Both the position numbers and the translations under genes were made by a program. From Alphaproteobacteria bacterium (GTDB lineage: Bacteria; Pseudomonadota; Alphaproteobacteria; Acetobacterales; Acetobacteraceae): a stretch of 64,000 nucleotides of DNA. The DNA lies in contig VGDL01000011.1 of assembly GCA_016869735.1 (NCBI GenBank), positions 1-64,000 of the forward strand, read 5' to 3'. Shown here piece after piece: positions 27,347 through 35,373 of this stretch (position 1 is the stretch's first letter; each line of letters opens with the position of its first letter). The notes under the pieces are model-generated. The model did no database searches. It saw nothing but the letters and a program-made list of their open reading frames with translations, and was not told the DNA's origin.

Positions 27347-28273
27347 ATGGCTGAGCCCGGCCACATCACCCTCAGCGTGCCTACGGGGGCCGAAACCATT
27401 CGCGGCATCGGCATTATCCTGGCGGGCTATATCATCATCACCGGCGCCGATGCCGCGGTGAAATGGGCGCTGCCGGAAGTCGGCGCGGCCATGGCGATGA
27501 TCTGGCGCGGCGTAGTGGGGGGCATCACGGTCGTGATCCTCACGCGCGGGCGGGGGCTGTTTCCGAATAACCGACGGCTGCTCGCCTGGCGCGGGTTGCT
27601 GCATTGTTGTGTCTCCGCCACCTGGTATTGGGCCTGGGCGCAGGGCATGCCTTTGGTTGATTCCTATGCGGTTGCCTGCGCCACGCCCTTGCTGATGACG
27701 CTTTTCGCCATTCCGCTACTGGGCGAAAAGGTAGGCTGGCGGCGCTGGACTTCCACCATGATCGGCTTTGGCGGCGTGCTGATCATGTTGCAGCCCTCGG
27801 GCGATTTGTGGCGCATTGAAGCCCTGGCGCTGCTTGGCGCGGTGGTGTTGATGGCGGTGACGCGCATCTGGACTCGGATGCTCTCGGTCAGTGATGGGCC
27901 GGCGGCGATCGCCTTCTGGCTGATGGTGGCACATATCCCGATGGGCTTGCTGTTCCTGCCGGCCTTCCCGCCGCCATCATGGCTGCCATCCACCAATACC
28001 ATGCTGCTGCTGGTGCTGTTTGGCATCTTCAACGGCATGGCGCATTTGTTGTTCGCACGCGCCTTTGCGCTGGCGCCGGTTTCCGTCCTTGCACCTTTTG
28101 AATATTCGCCCTTGCTGATTGGCGGCGTGATCGGCTTTCTGATCTGGGCCGAGGTTCCTGGGTGGACCACCCTCGCTGGCGCATCGCTGGTGGTGGCGGC
28201 CGGGCTTTACAATGTGTATCGCGAACAGGTGCGCCGCGCGCAGGAACGTGCGCGCATAAAGGATGGTGCGTAA
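27347..28273 (+). CDS. EamA/DMT family transporter
   Basis: Inner-membrane transporter of 308 residues with ten predicted helices in two EamA repeats (about 20-150 and 165-300). The opening helix GIILAGYIIITGADAAVKW and the later PLLIGGVIGFLIWAEVPG are typical. DMT transporters export amino acids or metabolites. I chose ATG 27347 because residues upstream in the long frame are hydrophilic and unlike the family. Its TAA overlaps the start of the next EamA gene by one base, so the two paralogues are translated together. Confidence 0.85.
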   Translation: MAEPGHITLSVPTGAETIRGIGIILAGYIIITGADAAVKWALPEVGAAMAMIWRGVVGGITVVILTRGRGLFPNNRRLLAWRGLLHCCVSATWYWAWAQGMPLVDSYAVACATPLLMTLFAIPLLGEKVGWRRWTSTMIGFGGVLIMLQPSGDLWRIEALALLGAVVLMAVTRIWTRMLSVSDGPAAIAFWLMVAHIPMGLLFLPAFPPPSWLPSTNTMLLLVLFGIFNGMAHLLFARAFALAPVSVLAPFEYSPLLIGGVIGFLIWAEVPGWTTLAGASLVVAAGLYNVYREQVRRAQERARIKDGA

Positions 28274-29184
28274 TGGCTCTGCGTCATGATATCCGGCGCG
28301 GTGCGCTATTGATGCTGGGCGCGACCGCGCTCTTCACCATCATGTCAGCCATGATCAAGGATATTGCGCAGAGTATTTCCTTTATCGAAATCATGTTCTT
28401 CCGTTCCGCCTTCGCGCTGCAGGTGATTTTCGTGATCGTGGCGCGGGGCCGGCAATGGGGCATTTTGCGCACGCGGCGTTTCCCTGCCCATTTGCTGCGC
28501 GCCTTTACCGGCACCATGGCGCAGGGCTGTTCCTTCTTTGCGCTGACCGTGCTGCCCTTGGCCGAGCAAACCGCGCTGACTTACACCACGCCGCTTTTCG
28601 TCACGCTGCTTTCCATTCCGTTATTAGGGGAGAAGGTTGGCATTCATCGCTGGTCCGCGGTGATATTGGGCTTTGTCGGCATCATGGTGATCGCACTTGG
28701 TCAGGGCGCCTTTCAGGGCGGCGCCTGGCCTGAAAAAGTGGTCATGATCGGCATGGCGGTCGCGGTATCCCAAGGGGTATGGTCAGCACTCACCACGCTT
28801 TTGGTGCGGAACCTCTCGGCCACCGAAAGCTCCACCACCATTGTGCTGTGGCAATCGCTGCTGATGACAGCCTTCACTGCGGTGGCGCTGCCGTTTTTCT
28901 GGACCATGCCCAATGCGTGGGAATTGCTGATCCTGATCCTGGTGGGGCTGGTGGGCGGGGTGGCGCAGGTGATGCTGACGGAAGCCTATGCGTCGGCGCA
29001 GGTGTCTTCGCTTGGGCCTTATTCCTATACCTCCATCCTTTGGTCGGTCGGGCTTGGCTGGCTGATCTGGGGGGATATGCCCACCATCGCCACCATCATG
29101 GGCGCGGTGCTGATTGTGCTGTCCGGGCTTTACATCCTGCACCGCGAATTGGTGCGCGGGCGGATGAAGCGCCAAGGGCAATAG
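28273..29184 (+). CDS. EamA/DMT family transporter, tandem paralogue
   Basis: Second EamA protein, 303 residues, ten predicted helices. It starts MALRHDIRRGALLMLGAT, with a short basic segment before helix 1, and ends in a basic tail RGRMKRQ. Shared blocks with the preceding gene, such as YTTPLFVTLLSIPLLGEKVG here and YAVACATPLLMTLFAIPLLGEK there, suggest an old duplication with considerable divergence. The start overlaps the previous stop (TAATG). Substrate unknown; two paired DMT proteins may have different substrates or form a heterodimer. Confidence 0.85.
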   Translation: MALRHDIRRGALLMLGATALFTIMSAMIKDIAQSISFIEIMFFRSAFALQVIFVIVARGRQWGILRTRRFPAHLLRAFTGTMAQGCSFFALTVLPLAEQTALTYTTPLFVTLLSIPLLGEKVGIHRWSAVILGFVGIMVIALGQGAFQGGAWPEKVVMIGMAVAVSQGVWSALTTLLVRNLSATESSTTIVLWQSLLMTAFTAVALPFFWTMPNAWELLILILVGLVGGVAQVMLTEAYASAQVSSLGPYSYTSILWSVGLGWLIWGDMPTIATIMGAVLIVLSGLYILHRELVRGRMKRQGQ

Positions 29185-29270
29185 GCGGGCAGCCGCTTGT
29201 CTTTCCGCGCAAGCGGCGCAAGCATGACACGAAACGGGCCACGCCAAGCCCAGGGCAGGAGGAAAGCATC

Positions 29271-30062
29271 ATGGAGTTTTCAGGCAAGGTCAGCATCGTG
29301 ACGGGCGGCGCCAATGGCATTGGTGCGGCGGTGGCACGCGGTTTCGTGGCGCGCGGCGGCAAGGTGGTGATTGTGGATCGTGACGCCGCCGCAGGGGAAG
29401 CTCTCGCCGCTTCCCTTGGCGCGGCTGCGCTGTTTCGCAGCGCCGATGTCACCAAATCCGCCGATGTCGCGGCTTATGTGAAGGCCGCACAGGATCGCTT
29501 CGGCGCGATTGATTGCTTCCACAATAATGCCGGCATTGAAGGCCGTGTTGCGCGGCTGGCAGAATATGATGAAGCGGTTTTTGACCAGATCATGGCCGTG
29601 AATGTGAAGGGCGTATTTCTGGGCCTGCGCCATGTGCTGCCGGTGATGATTGCCGCCGGGCGTGGCGCGGTGGTCAATACCGCTTCCATCGCTGGGCTGG
29701 TGGGCTCCCCCGGCATGGCGGCCTATTCCGCTTCCAAACATGCCGTAAATGGGCTCACGAAAAGTGTCGCCGGGGAAGTCGGGCCGCATGGCATTCGCGT
29801 GAATGCCGTCTGCCCTGGCCCGATCGCGACACGGATGATCGAAGAAGTCTCCCGCCAGGTTTCGCCCAATAATCCGAAAAGCGTGGAGGACCGCTACGCG
29901 GCAGGACTACCGCTCAGGCGTTATGGCACAGCCGAGGAGGTTGCCAATCTGGTGCTGTTCCTGCTCTCGGACCTAGCCAGCAATATGACGGGTGGGGAAT
30001 ACACCGTGGATGGCGGGCGCACTGCGGCGCCGGCAGGGGTTTCGGGCAGCACCACGCAATAA
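29271..30062 (+). CDS. SDR family NAD(P)-dependent oxidoreductase
   Basis: Short-chain dehydrogenase/reductase of 263 residues with all classical features: cofactor motif TGGANGIG (residues 11-18), NNAGIEG near 86, catalytic Ser in NTASIAG and the YSASK pair with Tyr near 152 and Lys four residues on, and a C-terminal NMTGGEYTVDGG. The Asp in VVIVDRD after the second strand suggests NAD preference. A strong AGGAGGAAA lies upstream of ATG 29271. It follows the EamA pair after 86 bases on the same strand; substrate unknown. Confidence 0.92.
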   Translation: MEFSGKVSIVTGGANGIGAAVARGFVARGGKVVIVDRDAAAGEALAASLGAAALFRSADVTKSADVAAYVKAAQDRFGAIDCFHNNAGIEGRVARLAEYDEAVFDQIMAVNVKGVFLGLRHVLPVMIAAGRGAVVNTASIAGLVGSPGMAAYSASKHAVNGLTKSVAGEVGPHGIRVNAVCPGPIATRMIEEVSRQVSPNNPKSVEDRYAAGLPLRRYGTAEEVANLVLFLLSDLASNMTGGEYTVDGGRTAAPAGVSGSTTQ

Positions 30063-30100
30063 GGCTTTCGGTCCCCTTCAGGTGGCTTGGCGATGCGCGC

Positions 30101-30132
30101 TGGAAAATGCTGAAGGCTCAGGCACCTTCAGC
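30101..30132 (-). terminator. rho-independent terminator of dedA
   Basis: On the minus strand GCTGAAGG and CCTTCAGC (30132-30125 and 30116-30109) form a perfect eight-base stem with an eight-base loop, followed by ATTTTCCA. The left arm overlaps the last dedA codons. Confidence 0.6.
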
Positions 30133-30687
30133 GGCCTTCGCCTTCGCCGAACGCCGGCGCCATTGCCGGATGATGAAAAAGGCCAGCGCCGCCAGCGCAA
30201 TGCCGGCAATGGACCAGCCGAGCCGCTCAGGCCCGATCAGCGCACCCAGAAACCACCCCGCTGCCACAAAGCTGGCCGCCCAAATACCGGCCGCGATGAA
30301 ATTTAGGATCGCAAAGCGCGCCCAATTCAGCCCCGCGAGACCGCAAGCGGCCGAGGCAACATTGCGAATGCCATAGAGAAACCTGAAGCTCAGAATGAAC
30401 CAGGTGCCATATCGGTCCAGCAGTTGATTGACCTTGGCGACTTTTTCCTCAGCACCCTTGAACCGGCGCACAACGCGCGGCCCAAAGCGTCGCCCCAAGG
30501 TGAACCAGGTCTGATCCCCAAGAAAGGACCCGAACCAGACCGAAAACATCAGCACCCATGGATCTACCGCGCCAGTTGCCGCGCCCAGGGCGGAGGCGGC
30601 CAAAACAAAAGTCTCACCTTCAAAAAACGCCCAAATAAACGCCCCCAGATAGGCGTAGTGCCCCCAGGACTCCCAGATTTCTGCCAA
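30118..30687 (-). CDS. DedA family membrane protein
   Basis: Integral membrane protein of 189 residues of the DedA (VTT domain) family, linked in other bacteria to lipid carrier recycling, envelope integrity and membrane potential. Visible are the acidic FFEGETFVLAA, the GSFLGDQTWFTLGRRFG segment, and the conserved FILSFRFLYGIRN followed by CGLAGLNWARFA. The start is a TTG at 30687 with GGGGG seven bases upstream; no ATG is near. It is divergent from hslO, with which it may share a palindromic -10 box. Confidence 0.88.
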   Translation of the reverse strand: MAEIWESWGHYAYLGAFIWAFFEGETFVLAASALGAATGAVDPWVLMFSVWFGSFLGDQTWFTLGRRFGPRVVRRFKGAEEKVAKVNQLLDRYGTWFILSFRFLYGIRNVASAACGLAGLNWARFAILNFIAAGIWAASFVAAGWFLGALIGPERLGWSIAGIALAALAFFIIRQWRRRSAKAKAAEGA

Positions 30688-30715
30688 GACACTACCCCCG
30701 GATTTTGATTATAAT
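30686..30715 (+). promoter_or_regulatory. promoter of hslO with a palindromic -10
   Basis: AAGACA at 30686-30691 (four of six to TTGACA), an 18-base spacer, and a perfect TATAAT at 30710-30715. The -10 lies in the palindrome ATTATAAT (30708-30715), so the minus strand, towards dedA, also reads TATAAT; no good minus-strand -35 was found. Confidence 0.5.
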
Positions 30716-30739
30716 TGCCCTTGAATGGTGAAAAGGGAA

Positions 30740-30790
30740 GGGGCAGCCCAATTTCGTTGGGGCTTGGTTGTGCTTAATGCCCCCTGCCCC
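30740..30790 (+). promoter_or_regulatory. structured leader upstream of hslO
   Basis: GGGGCAG (30740-30746) can pair with CTGCCCC (30784-30790), enclosing an inner hairpin CCCAA/TTGGG (30747-30751 with 30757-30761). The structure ends 20 bases before the GTG start of hslO, leaving the AAGGA-type ribosome site free. It could be a stabilising or temperature-sensitive leader; no known riboswitch class is recognised. Confidence 0.4.
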
Positions 30791-30810
30791 GCTTTGGATA
30801 AGGATATCTC

Positions 30811-31776
30811 GTGTCGCAAATACCCACACAACCCGATGGCCCAATGTTTGACGCCTTTGGCCGGCCACCCGTGCCGGATCTTGTAGTGCCCAGGGCGATC
30901 CTGCCTTTTCATCTGGACCAAAGGCCGGTGCGTGGCCGCCTTGTGCGCTTGGGGCCGCTGGCTGATGCGCTGCTGCGTCGCCATGATTACCAGCCGGAAG
31001 TCGCGAAGCTTACCGGTGAGGCAATGGCTTTGACGGCGGGGCTTGGTGCCGCCTTGAAATTTGAAGGCTCCTTCAGCCTGCAAGCCAAGGGCGATGGCCC
31101 GCTTTCCCTATTGCTGGCGGATTGCACCCATGCGGGCGCGCTACGCGGTTACGCCAAGGTCAACCAGGAAAAGCTGGCAGGGCTTGAAGCATTTGGCGCC
31201 GCCACGCTGCTCGGCAAAGGATACCTGGCCTTCACCTGCGATCAGGGGCCGGAGATGGATCGCTACCAGGGCATTGTTGCCATTGAAGGCGAAACACTCA
31301 CGGAAATGACCGGCGCATATTTCCGCAATTCCGAACAGATTGATACCTATTTGAAATTGGCCTGCGAAGAAACACCTGCCGGCTGGCGCGCCTCTGCCCT
31401 GTTATTGGAACGGGTGGCGGGTGCGGGCGGGCTTGATCAGCCGTTGGATGAAGATCAGCAGCAGGAAGCCTGGCACACAGCGACCATTCTGGCGCGTACC
31501 ATCAGCATGTCAGAATTGCTGGATGATACGCTTTCCGGCGAACAGGTGCTGCATCGGCTATTCCATGCGGAAGGCTTGCGACTGGATCGCCCCAAGCCAC
31601 TATCTTACGGCTGTCGCTGTTCGCGTGAACGCCTGCTGAATGTGCTCGGCGGCTTTGGCACCGATGACCTGGACCACATGGCCGATGGGGGCACCATCAC
31701 CATGACTTGCGAATTCTGCAATTTTGATTTCCGCTTTGATCGCGCCGCGCTGGCGGCGCGGGAGGCTGGGAATTGA
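30811..31776 (+). CDS. hslO: Hsp33 family redox-regulated chaperone
   Basis: Holdase chaperone activated by oxidation and heat. The 321-residue protein has the N-terminal Hsp33 core (LTGEAMALTAGLGAALKFEG, FSLQAKGDGP, EQIDTYLKLA) and the C-terminal redox switch with zinc ligands in CRCSRERLLNVLG near 266 and MTCEFCNFDF near 299. GTG 30811 is preceded by AAGGA. The next gene, a lipoprotein, begins two bases after the stop. It may have its own promoter with a perfect TATAAT. Confidence 0.95.
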   Translation: MSQIPTQPDGPMFDAFGRPPVPDLVVPRAILPFHLDQRPVRGRLVRLGPLADALLRRHDYQPEVAKLTGEAMALTAGLGAALKFEGSFSLQAKGDGPLSLLLADCTHAGALRGYAKVNQEKLAGLEAFGAATLLGKGYLAFTCDQGPEMDRYQGIVAIEGETLTEMTGAYFRNSEQIDTYLKLACEETPAGWRASALLLERVAGAGGLDQPLDEDQQQEAWHTATILARTISMSELLDDTLSGEQVLHRLFHAEGLRLDRPKPLSYGCRCSRERLLNVLGGFGTDDLDHMADGGTITMTCEFCNFDFRFDRAALAAREAGN

Positions 31777-31778
31777 CC

Positions 31779-32417
31779 ATGCCCATGCCCATGCTCACCA
31801 AACGCCGCGCCTTTCTGGCTCTCCCCCTCCTTGCTGCCTGCGCGCATGAACAGCCGGCAGGGCCTTTCGTGCCGCCAGGGCCACCAAGCTATGGGCATTT
31901 GACACCGCTTCGCCTTAAGGTTGGCACGCTGGACATCAGGCAAGCTGAAAGCGGCACGGCGCTGATGGTGCAACAGCCAGCCCCTTTGCTGCCTTCAGAT
32001 GTGATGCTGCGCATGGCGCAAGATCGCCTAAGCGCCGTCGGCGGTCCCAGTTCGGCGCGCTTTGTCATCCAAACCGCGCGGCTGACCCGCGAAACCGCCA
32101 GTCCCGCCGGCACGTTCAGCCCTGCATCCGAAAGTTTTCGCTGCATCATGCGCTGCCAGCTTGAGATCATGTCTGCCGAGGATGCCGTGCTCGCCTCCGC
32201 CGCCGCCGAAGTAAGGCGAGAGGCCACCGGCCCCACGCGCGATGATGACGAACGCGCGGCGCTGGCGGAACGTGTGGTCAAATTGGCCGGGCAGGATATG
32301 AATGTCGAATTCGAATTTCAGCTGCGGCGGCATTTGCGCGATTGGCTGCAATTGGTGGCCGCACCTGGTGAAACCCTGCCGCAACCCGTTGAACGTGAAG
32401 CCCTGCCACCTTCGTGA
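31779..32417 (+). CDS. putative lipoprotein of unknown function
   Basis: A 212-residue protein with a lipoprotein signal: MLTKRRAFLALPLLAACA, lipobox LAAC with Cys21. The mature part has an alternating pattern suggestive of the ABC-transport auxiliary lipoprotein (YajG/MlaD-neighbour type) fold, for example RFVIQTARLTRET and RCIMRCQLEIMSAEDAVLA, but similarity is too weak to name. ATG 31779 was chosen; a TTG two codons earlier overlaps the hslO stop. Coupled to hslO and followed by an M20 hydrolase after 27 bases. Confidence 0.7.
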   Translation: MPMPMLTKRRAFLALPLLAACAHEQPAGPFVPPGPPSYGHLTPLRLKVGTLDIRQAESGTALMVQQPAPLLPSDVMLRMAQDRLSAVGGPSSARFVIQTARLTRETASPAGTFSPASESFRCIMRCQLEIMSAEDAVLASAAAEVRREATGPTRDDDERAALAERVVKLAGQDMNVEFEFQLRRHLRDWLQLVAAPGETLPQPVEREALPPS

Positions 32418-32444
32418 AATCCTCGCATGAAAGAGAGTAAGCGC

Positions 32445-33647
32445 ATGACCAATAACCCAGTGATGCAGGAAATCGCGCCCATCCTGCCTGAACTGATCGC
32501 GATCCGCCAAGACATCCACACCCATCCGGAATTGGGCATGGAGGAAACGCGCACCGCCGCGCTGGTCGCCGCACGGCTGCGCAGCCTTGGCATTGAAACC
32601 GTGGAAGGCGTTGGCCGCATGGGCGTGGTCGGCACAATTCGCGGTAATCGTCCTGGCCAAGGCGCGATTGGTCTGCGCGCCGATATGGATGCGCTGGCGC
32701 TGACGGAGGCGACAGGGCTGCCCTATGCCTCACAGAATGTCGGGAAGATGCATGCCTGCGGGCATGATGGGCATACCGCCATGCTTTTGGGTGCCGCTGA
32801 GGTTTTGGCGAAGAAGCGCGATTTCGCCGGCACCGTGCATTTCATTTTCCAACCCGCCGAAGAAGGCCGAGGTGGCGCGCGCGCCATGCTGGATGATGGC
32901 TTGTTTACCCGTTTCCCCTGCGATGCCGTCTATGGCATGCACAATATGCCGGGGCTGCCGCTTGGGCATTTCGCGCTTTGCAACGGCCCCATGATGGCCG
33001 GTTCCGGGCGCTGGAAGGTGCAGTTCCGCGGCACCGGCGGCCATGGCGGCAATTCACCCCATTTGGCGAGTGACATCACCGTCGCGCAGGCAAACTACAT
33101 CACCGCGCTGCAAAGCATTGTCAGCCGCAATGCGCCGGCGCTGGAAAGCGTGGTGATCAGCGTTGGGCATATCTCGGGCGGGTCCGTTGATTCGCTGAAT
33201 GTGATGCCATCCGAAATCCTGGTCGGCGGCACGATGCGCGCCTTCAACCCCACCATGCAGAAGCTGCTGGAAGACCGCATGCGCGAATTGGCCGACCTCA
33301 CGGCCCGCATGCAGGGCGCGAGCGCTGAGGTGACGCTGTGGTGGGGCGCCGCACCTTTGATCAATCACGCGCGAGAGACCGCGATCATGGCGCAAACCGC
33401 GCGGGGCTTGGTGGGCGATGGCGCGGTGAATGACAAGATGACCCCGGTGACGGGCGGTGAGGATTTCGCCTTCATGCTGCAAGCCAAGCCCGGTGCCTTT
33501 GTTTTCATGGGCAATGGCACTGCACCCGATGGCGCCGTGCATGCGCTGCACACACCGCTTTATGATTTCAATGATGCCGCCCTGCTGCATGGCGTGGCAT
33601 TTTGGGTCAATCTGGTGCGGCAGGAAATGAACAGCGCCGCAAGCTGA
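32445..33647 (+). CDS. M20 family amidohydrolase (hippurate hydrolase/aminoacylase type)
   Basis: Metal-dependent hydrolase of 400 residues that should cleave N-acyl amino acids or similar amides. Visible are LRADMDAL near 75, the M20D metal motif HACGHDGHTAM near 99, QPAEEGRGGARAM near 130 with catalytic Glu, and the lid domain starting GTGGHGGNSPH near 200. The late TGGEDFAFML carries a further ligand. ATG 32445 has GAGAG upstream; an in-frame ATG six codons earlier (32427) is possible. It is convergent with the hydantoinase operon, so the region pairs two amide hydrolases, suggesting amino-acid derivative catabolism. Confidence 0.92.
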   Translation: MTNNPVMQEIAPILPELIAIRQDIHTHPELGMEETRTAALVAARLRSLGIETVEGVGRMGVVGTIRGNRPGQGAIGLRADMDALALTEATGLPYASQNVGKMHACGHDGHTAMLLGAAEVLAKKRDFAGTVHFIFQPAEEGRGGARAMLDDGLFTRFPCDAVYGMHNMPGLPLGHFALCNGPMMAGSGRWKVQFRGTGGHGGNSPHLASDITVAQANYITALQSIVSRNAPALESVVISVGHISGGSVDSLNVMPSEILVGGTMRAFNPTMQKLLEDRMRELADLTARMQGASAEVTLWWGAAPLINHARETAIMAQTARGLVGDGAVNDKMTPVTGGEDFAFMLQAKPGAFVFMGNGTAPDGAVHALHTPLYDFNDAALLHGVAFWVNLVRQEMNSAAS

Positions 33648-33699
33648 AATCAACTGAAGTGAAGGGCGGCGCCTTGACCAAAGCGCCGCCCTGATCGCG

Positions 33700-35373
33700 C
33701 TACTTTACTTCAACGCCATAGATATCCCGCGCCGCATGGGCGGTGATCAGCCCATCCGCCACATCACGCTTCACCAATTCCGGATCGCGCGACTTCGGGT
33801 CGCCCATGCCGCCGCCGCCCGGCAGTTTCAGCAGCAGGCGCTTGCCTTTCGGGATGACCTGAAAGCCTTTTGTCCGTAGCACCGTGCCGTCGGAGTCATT
33901 CAGCCCAACCCAGCCGCCAGCCCCTTCGCCACCGCCATCACGCCCCTTGGGCGGATTGGCGACACGATCAAAGATTGCATTCACGGCAAATTCCGCATCG
34001 CCCTTGGCGCCGATTTCCATGACCTGGCCAAAGCCGCCGCGTGTTTTGCCGGCACCGGCGGAATCGGGGCGGAGTTCCTTCTTCCAAAAGATCACGGGTG
34101 CTACGTTTTCAGTCGCTTCCACGGGCATGGTGCGAACGCCGGATGGGAAGGCCGTGCCATCCAGCCCATCCTTGGCTGGCCGCGCACCCGTTCCGCCGGA
34201 ATTGAAGGTGATGATTTCAAAATCATCCACTTCCGCTTCCTGGCCGGAAACCTGAGCCCCGCCACGCAAAGGCGGATTCCAAAGTGCTGATGATCCTTCC
34301 GCGTTGACCCGGCTCGGCACGGCCTGATGCAGGCAGCCCATCATCAAATCCGGGATCAATTGCCCGATCACATGGCGCACACTCACCGGGTAAGGGCGCG
34401 GCGCATTCAGGATGGACCCTTCAGGGATTTCCATCTCGAACGGTGCCAGGCTCGCCCAATTATTCGGCACTTCGGGGGCGACAACGCATTTGATGCCGAA
34501 GCAGGAATAGGCGCGACAATAGGCCGGCGGCACATTGATGCCGCGGCTGGAAAGCCCGGACGTGCCGGCATAATCCACCACAATCCGATCGTCATGGATG
34601 GTCATGGCCGCCTTCAGCGTCACCGGCGCCTCATAGCCATCCGATTTGATATCGGACCGGAAAGTACCACGCGGGAGCTTGGCGATTTCAAGCAAGGTGG
34701 CGCGCCGGCTGGCTTCGAAAATATATTCTGCCAGATCATCAAGACTATCCATCGCGAACTCATCCATCATTTCGACAAGCCGCTTGGACCCCGCATCATT
34801 GCAGGCGCAGAGTGAATAGATATCGCCTTCCAATTCCACCGGGGTGCGCGATCCAGCGCGGATGAAATCGAAAAACGTCTCATTCGGTGCGCTGGCGTCG
34901 AAGCATTTCACGATCGGGATATAGAGCCCTTCTTCAAAAACGCTGCGCCCTTCCGGACCCATGCCAAGGCCGCCAATGTCAATGATATGCGCAGTATTGG
35001 CGAAAAGCCCAACAATCTTGCCGCCGCGAAACGCCGGCGAAACGACGGTCAGGTCATGTAAATGCCCGGTCGCGAGCCAGGGGTCATTGGTGATGTAGTG
35101 ATCACCTGGCTTCATGCTGGCAGCCGGGAATTTCGCGAGGAAGTGGCCGACCGATTCCGCCATGGAATTCACATGGCCAGGCGTGCCAGTCACGGCCTGG
35201 GCCAGCATGCGCCCTTGCAGATCAAAAACGCCCGCGGAAAGATCGCCCGCTTCACGCACCGTGGTGCTGAAGGCAGTGCGGATCATGGTTTGCGCCTGTT
35301 CTTCGACCACTGCGATCAGGCGATTCCATTGGATCTGGCGTTGAATTGTCGCCAGTGCGCCGGTTTCCTTCAT
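33700..35373 (-). CDS. hyuB: hydantoinase B / oxoprolinase family protein
   Basis: Beta-type subunit (557 residues) of an ATP-dependent hydantoinase, 5-oxoprolinase or acetone-carboxylase-like enzyme. The typical region MIRTAFSTTVREAGDLSAGV near 30-50 and LAQAVTGTPGHVNSM follow an N-terminal IQRQIQWNRL. Later NDPWLATGHLHDLTVVSP and VDYAGTSGLSSRGINVPPAY are family hallmarks. It opens the ring of cyclic imides or hydantoins together with HyuA. Its ATG overlaps the HyuA stop as ATGA (35370-35373). Confidence 0.92.
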   Translation of the reverse strand: MKETGALATIQRQIQWNRLIAVVEEQAQTMIRTAFSTTVREAGDLSAGVFDLQGRMLAQAVTGTPGHVNSMAESVGHFLAKFPAASMKPGDHYITNDPWLATGHLHDLTVVSPAFRGGKIVGLFANTAHIIDIGGLGMGPEGRSVFEEGLYIPIVKCFDASAPNETFFDFIRAGSRTPVELEGDIYSLCACNDAGSKRLVEMMDEFAMDSLDDLAEYIFEASRRATLLEIAKLPRGTFRSDIKSDGYEAPVTLKAAMTIHDDRIVVDYAGTSGLSSRGINVPPAYCRAYSCFGIKCVVAPEVPNNWASLAPFEMEIPEGSILNAPRPYPVSVRHVIGQLIPDLMMGCLHQAVPSRVNAEGSSALWNPPLRGGAQVSGQEAEVDDFEIITFNSGGTGARPAKDGLDGTAFPSGVRTMPVEATENVAPVIFWKKELRPDSAGAGKTRGGFGQVMEIGAKGDAEFAVNAIFDRVANPPKGRDGGGEGAGGWVGLNDSDGTVLRTKGFQVIPKGKRLLLKLPGGGGMGDPKSRDPELVKRDVADGLITAHAARDIYGVEVK

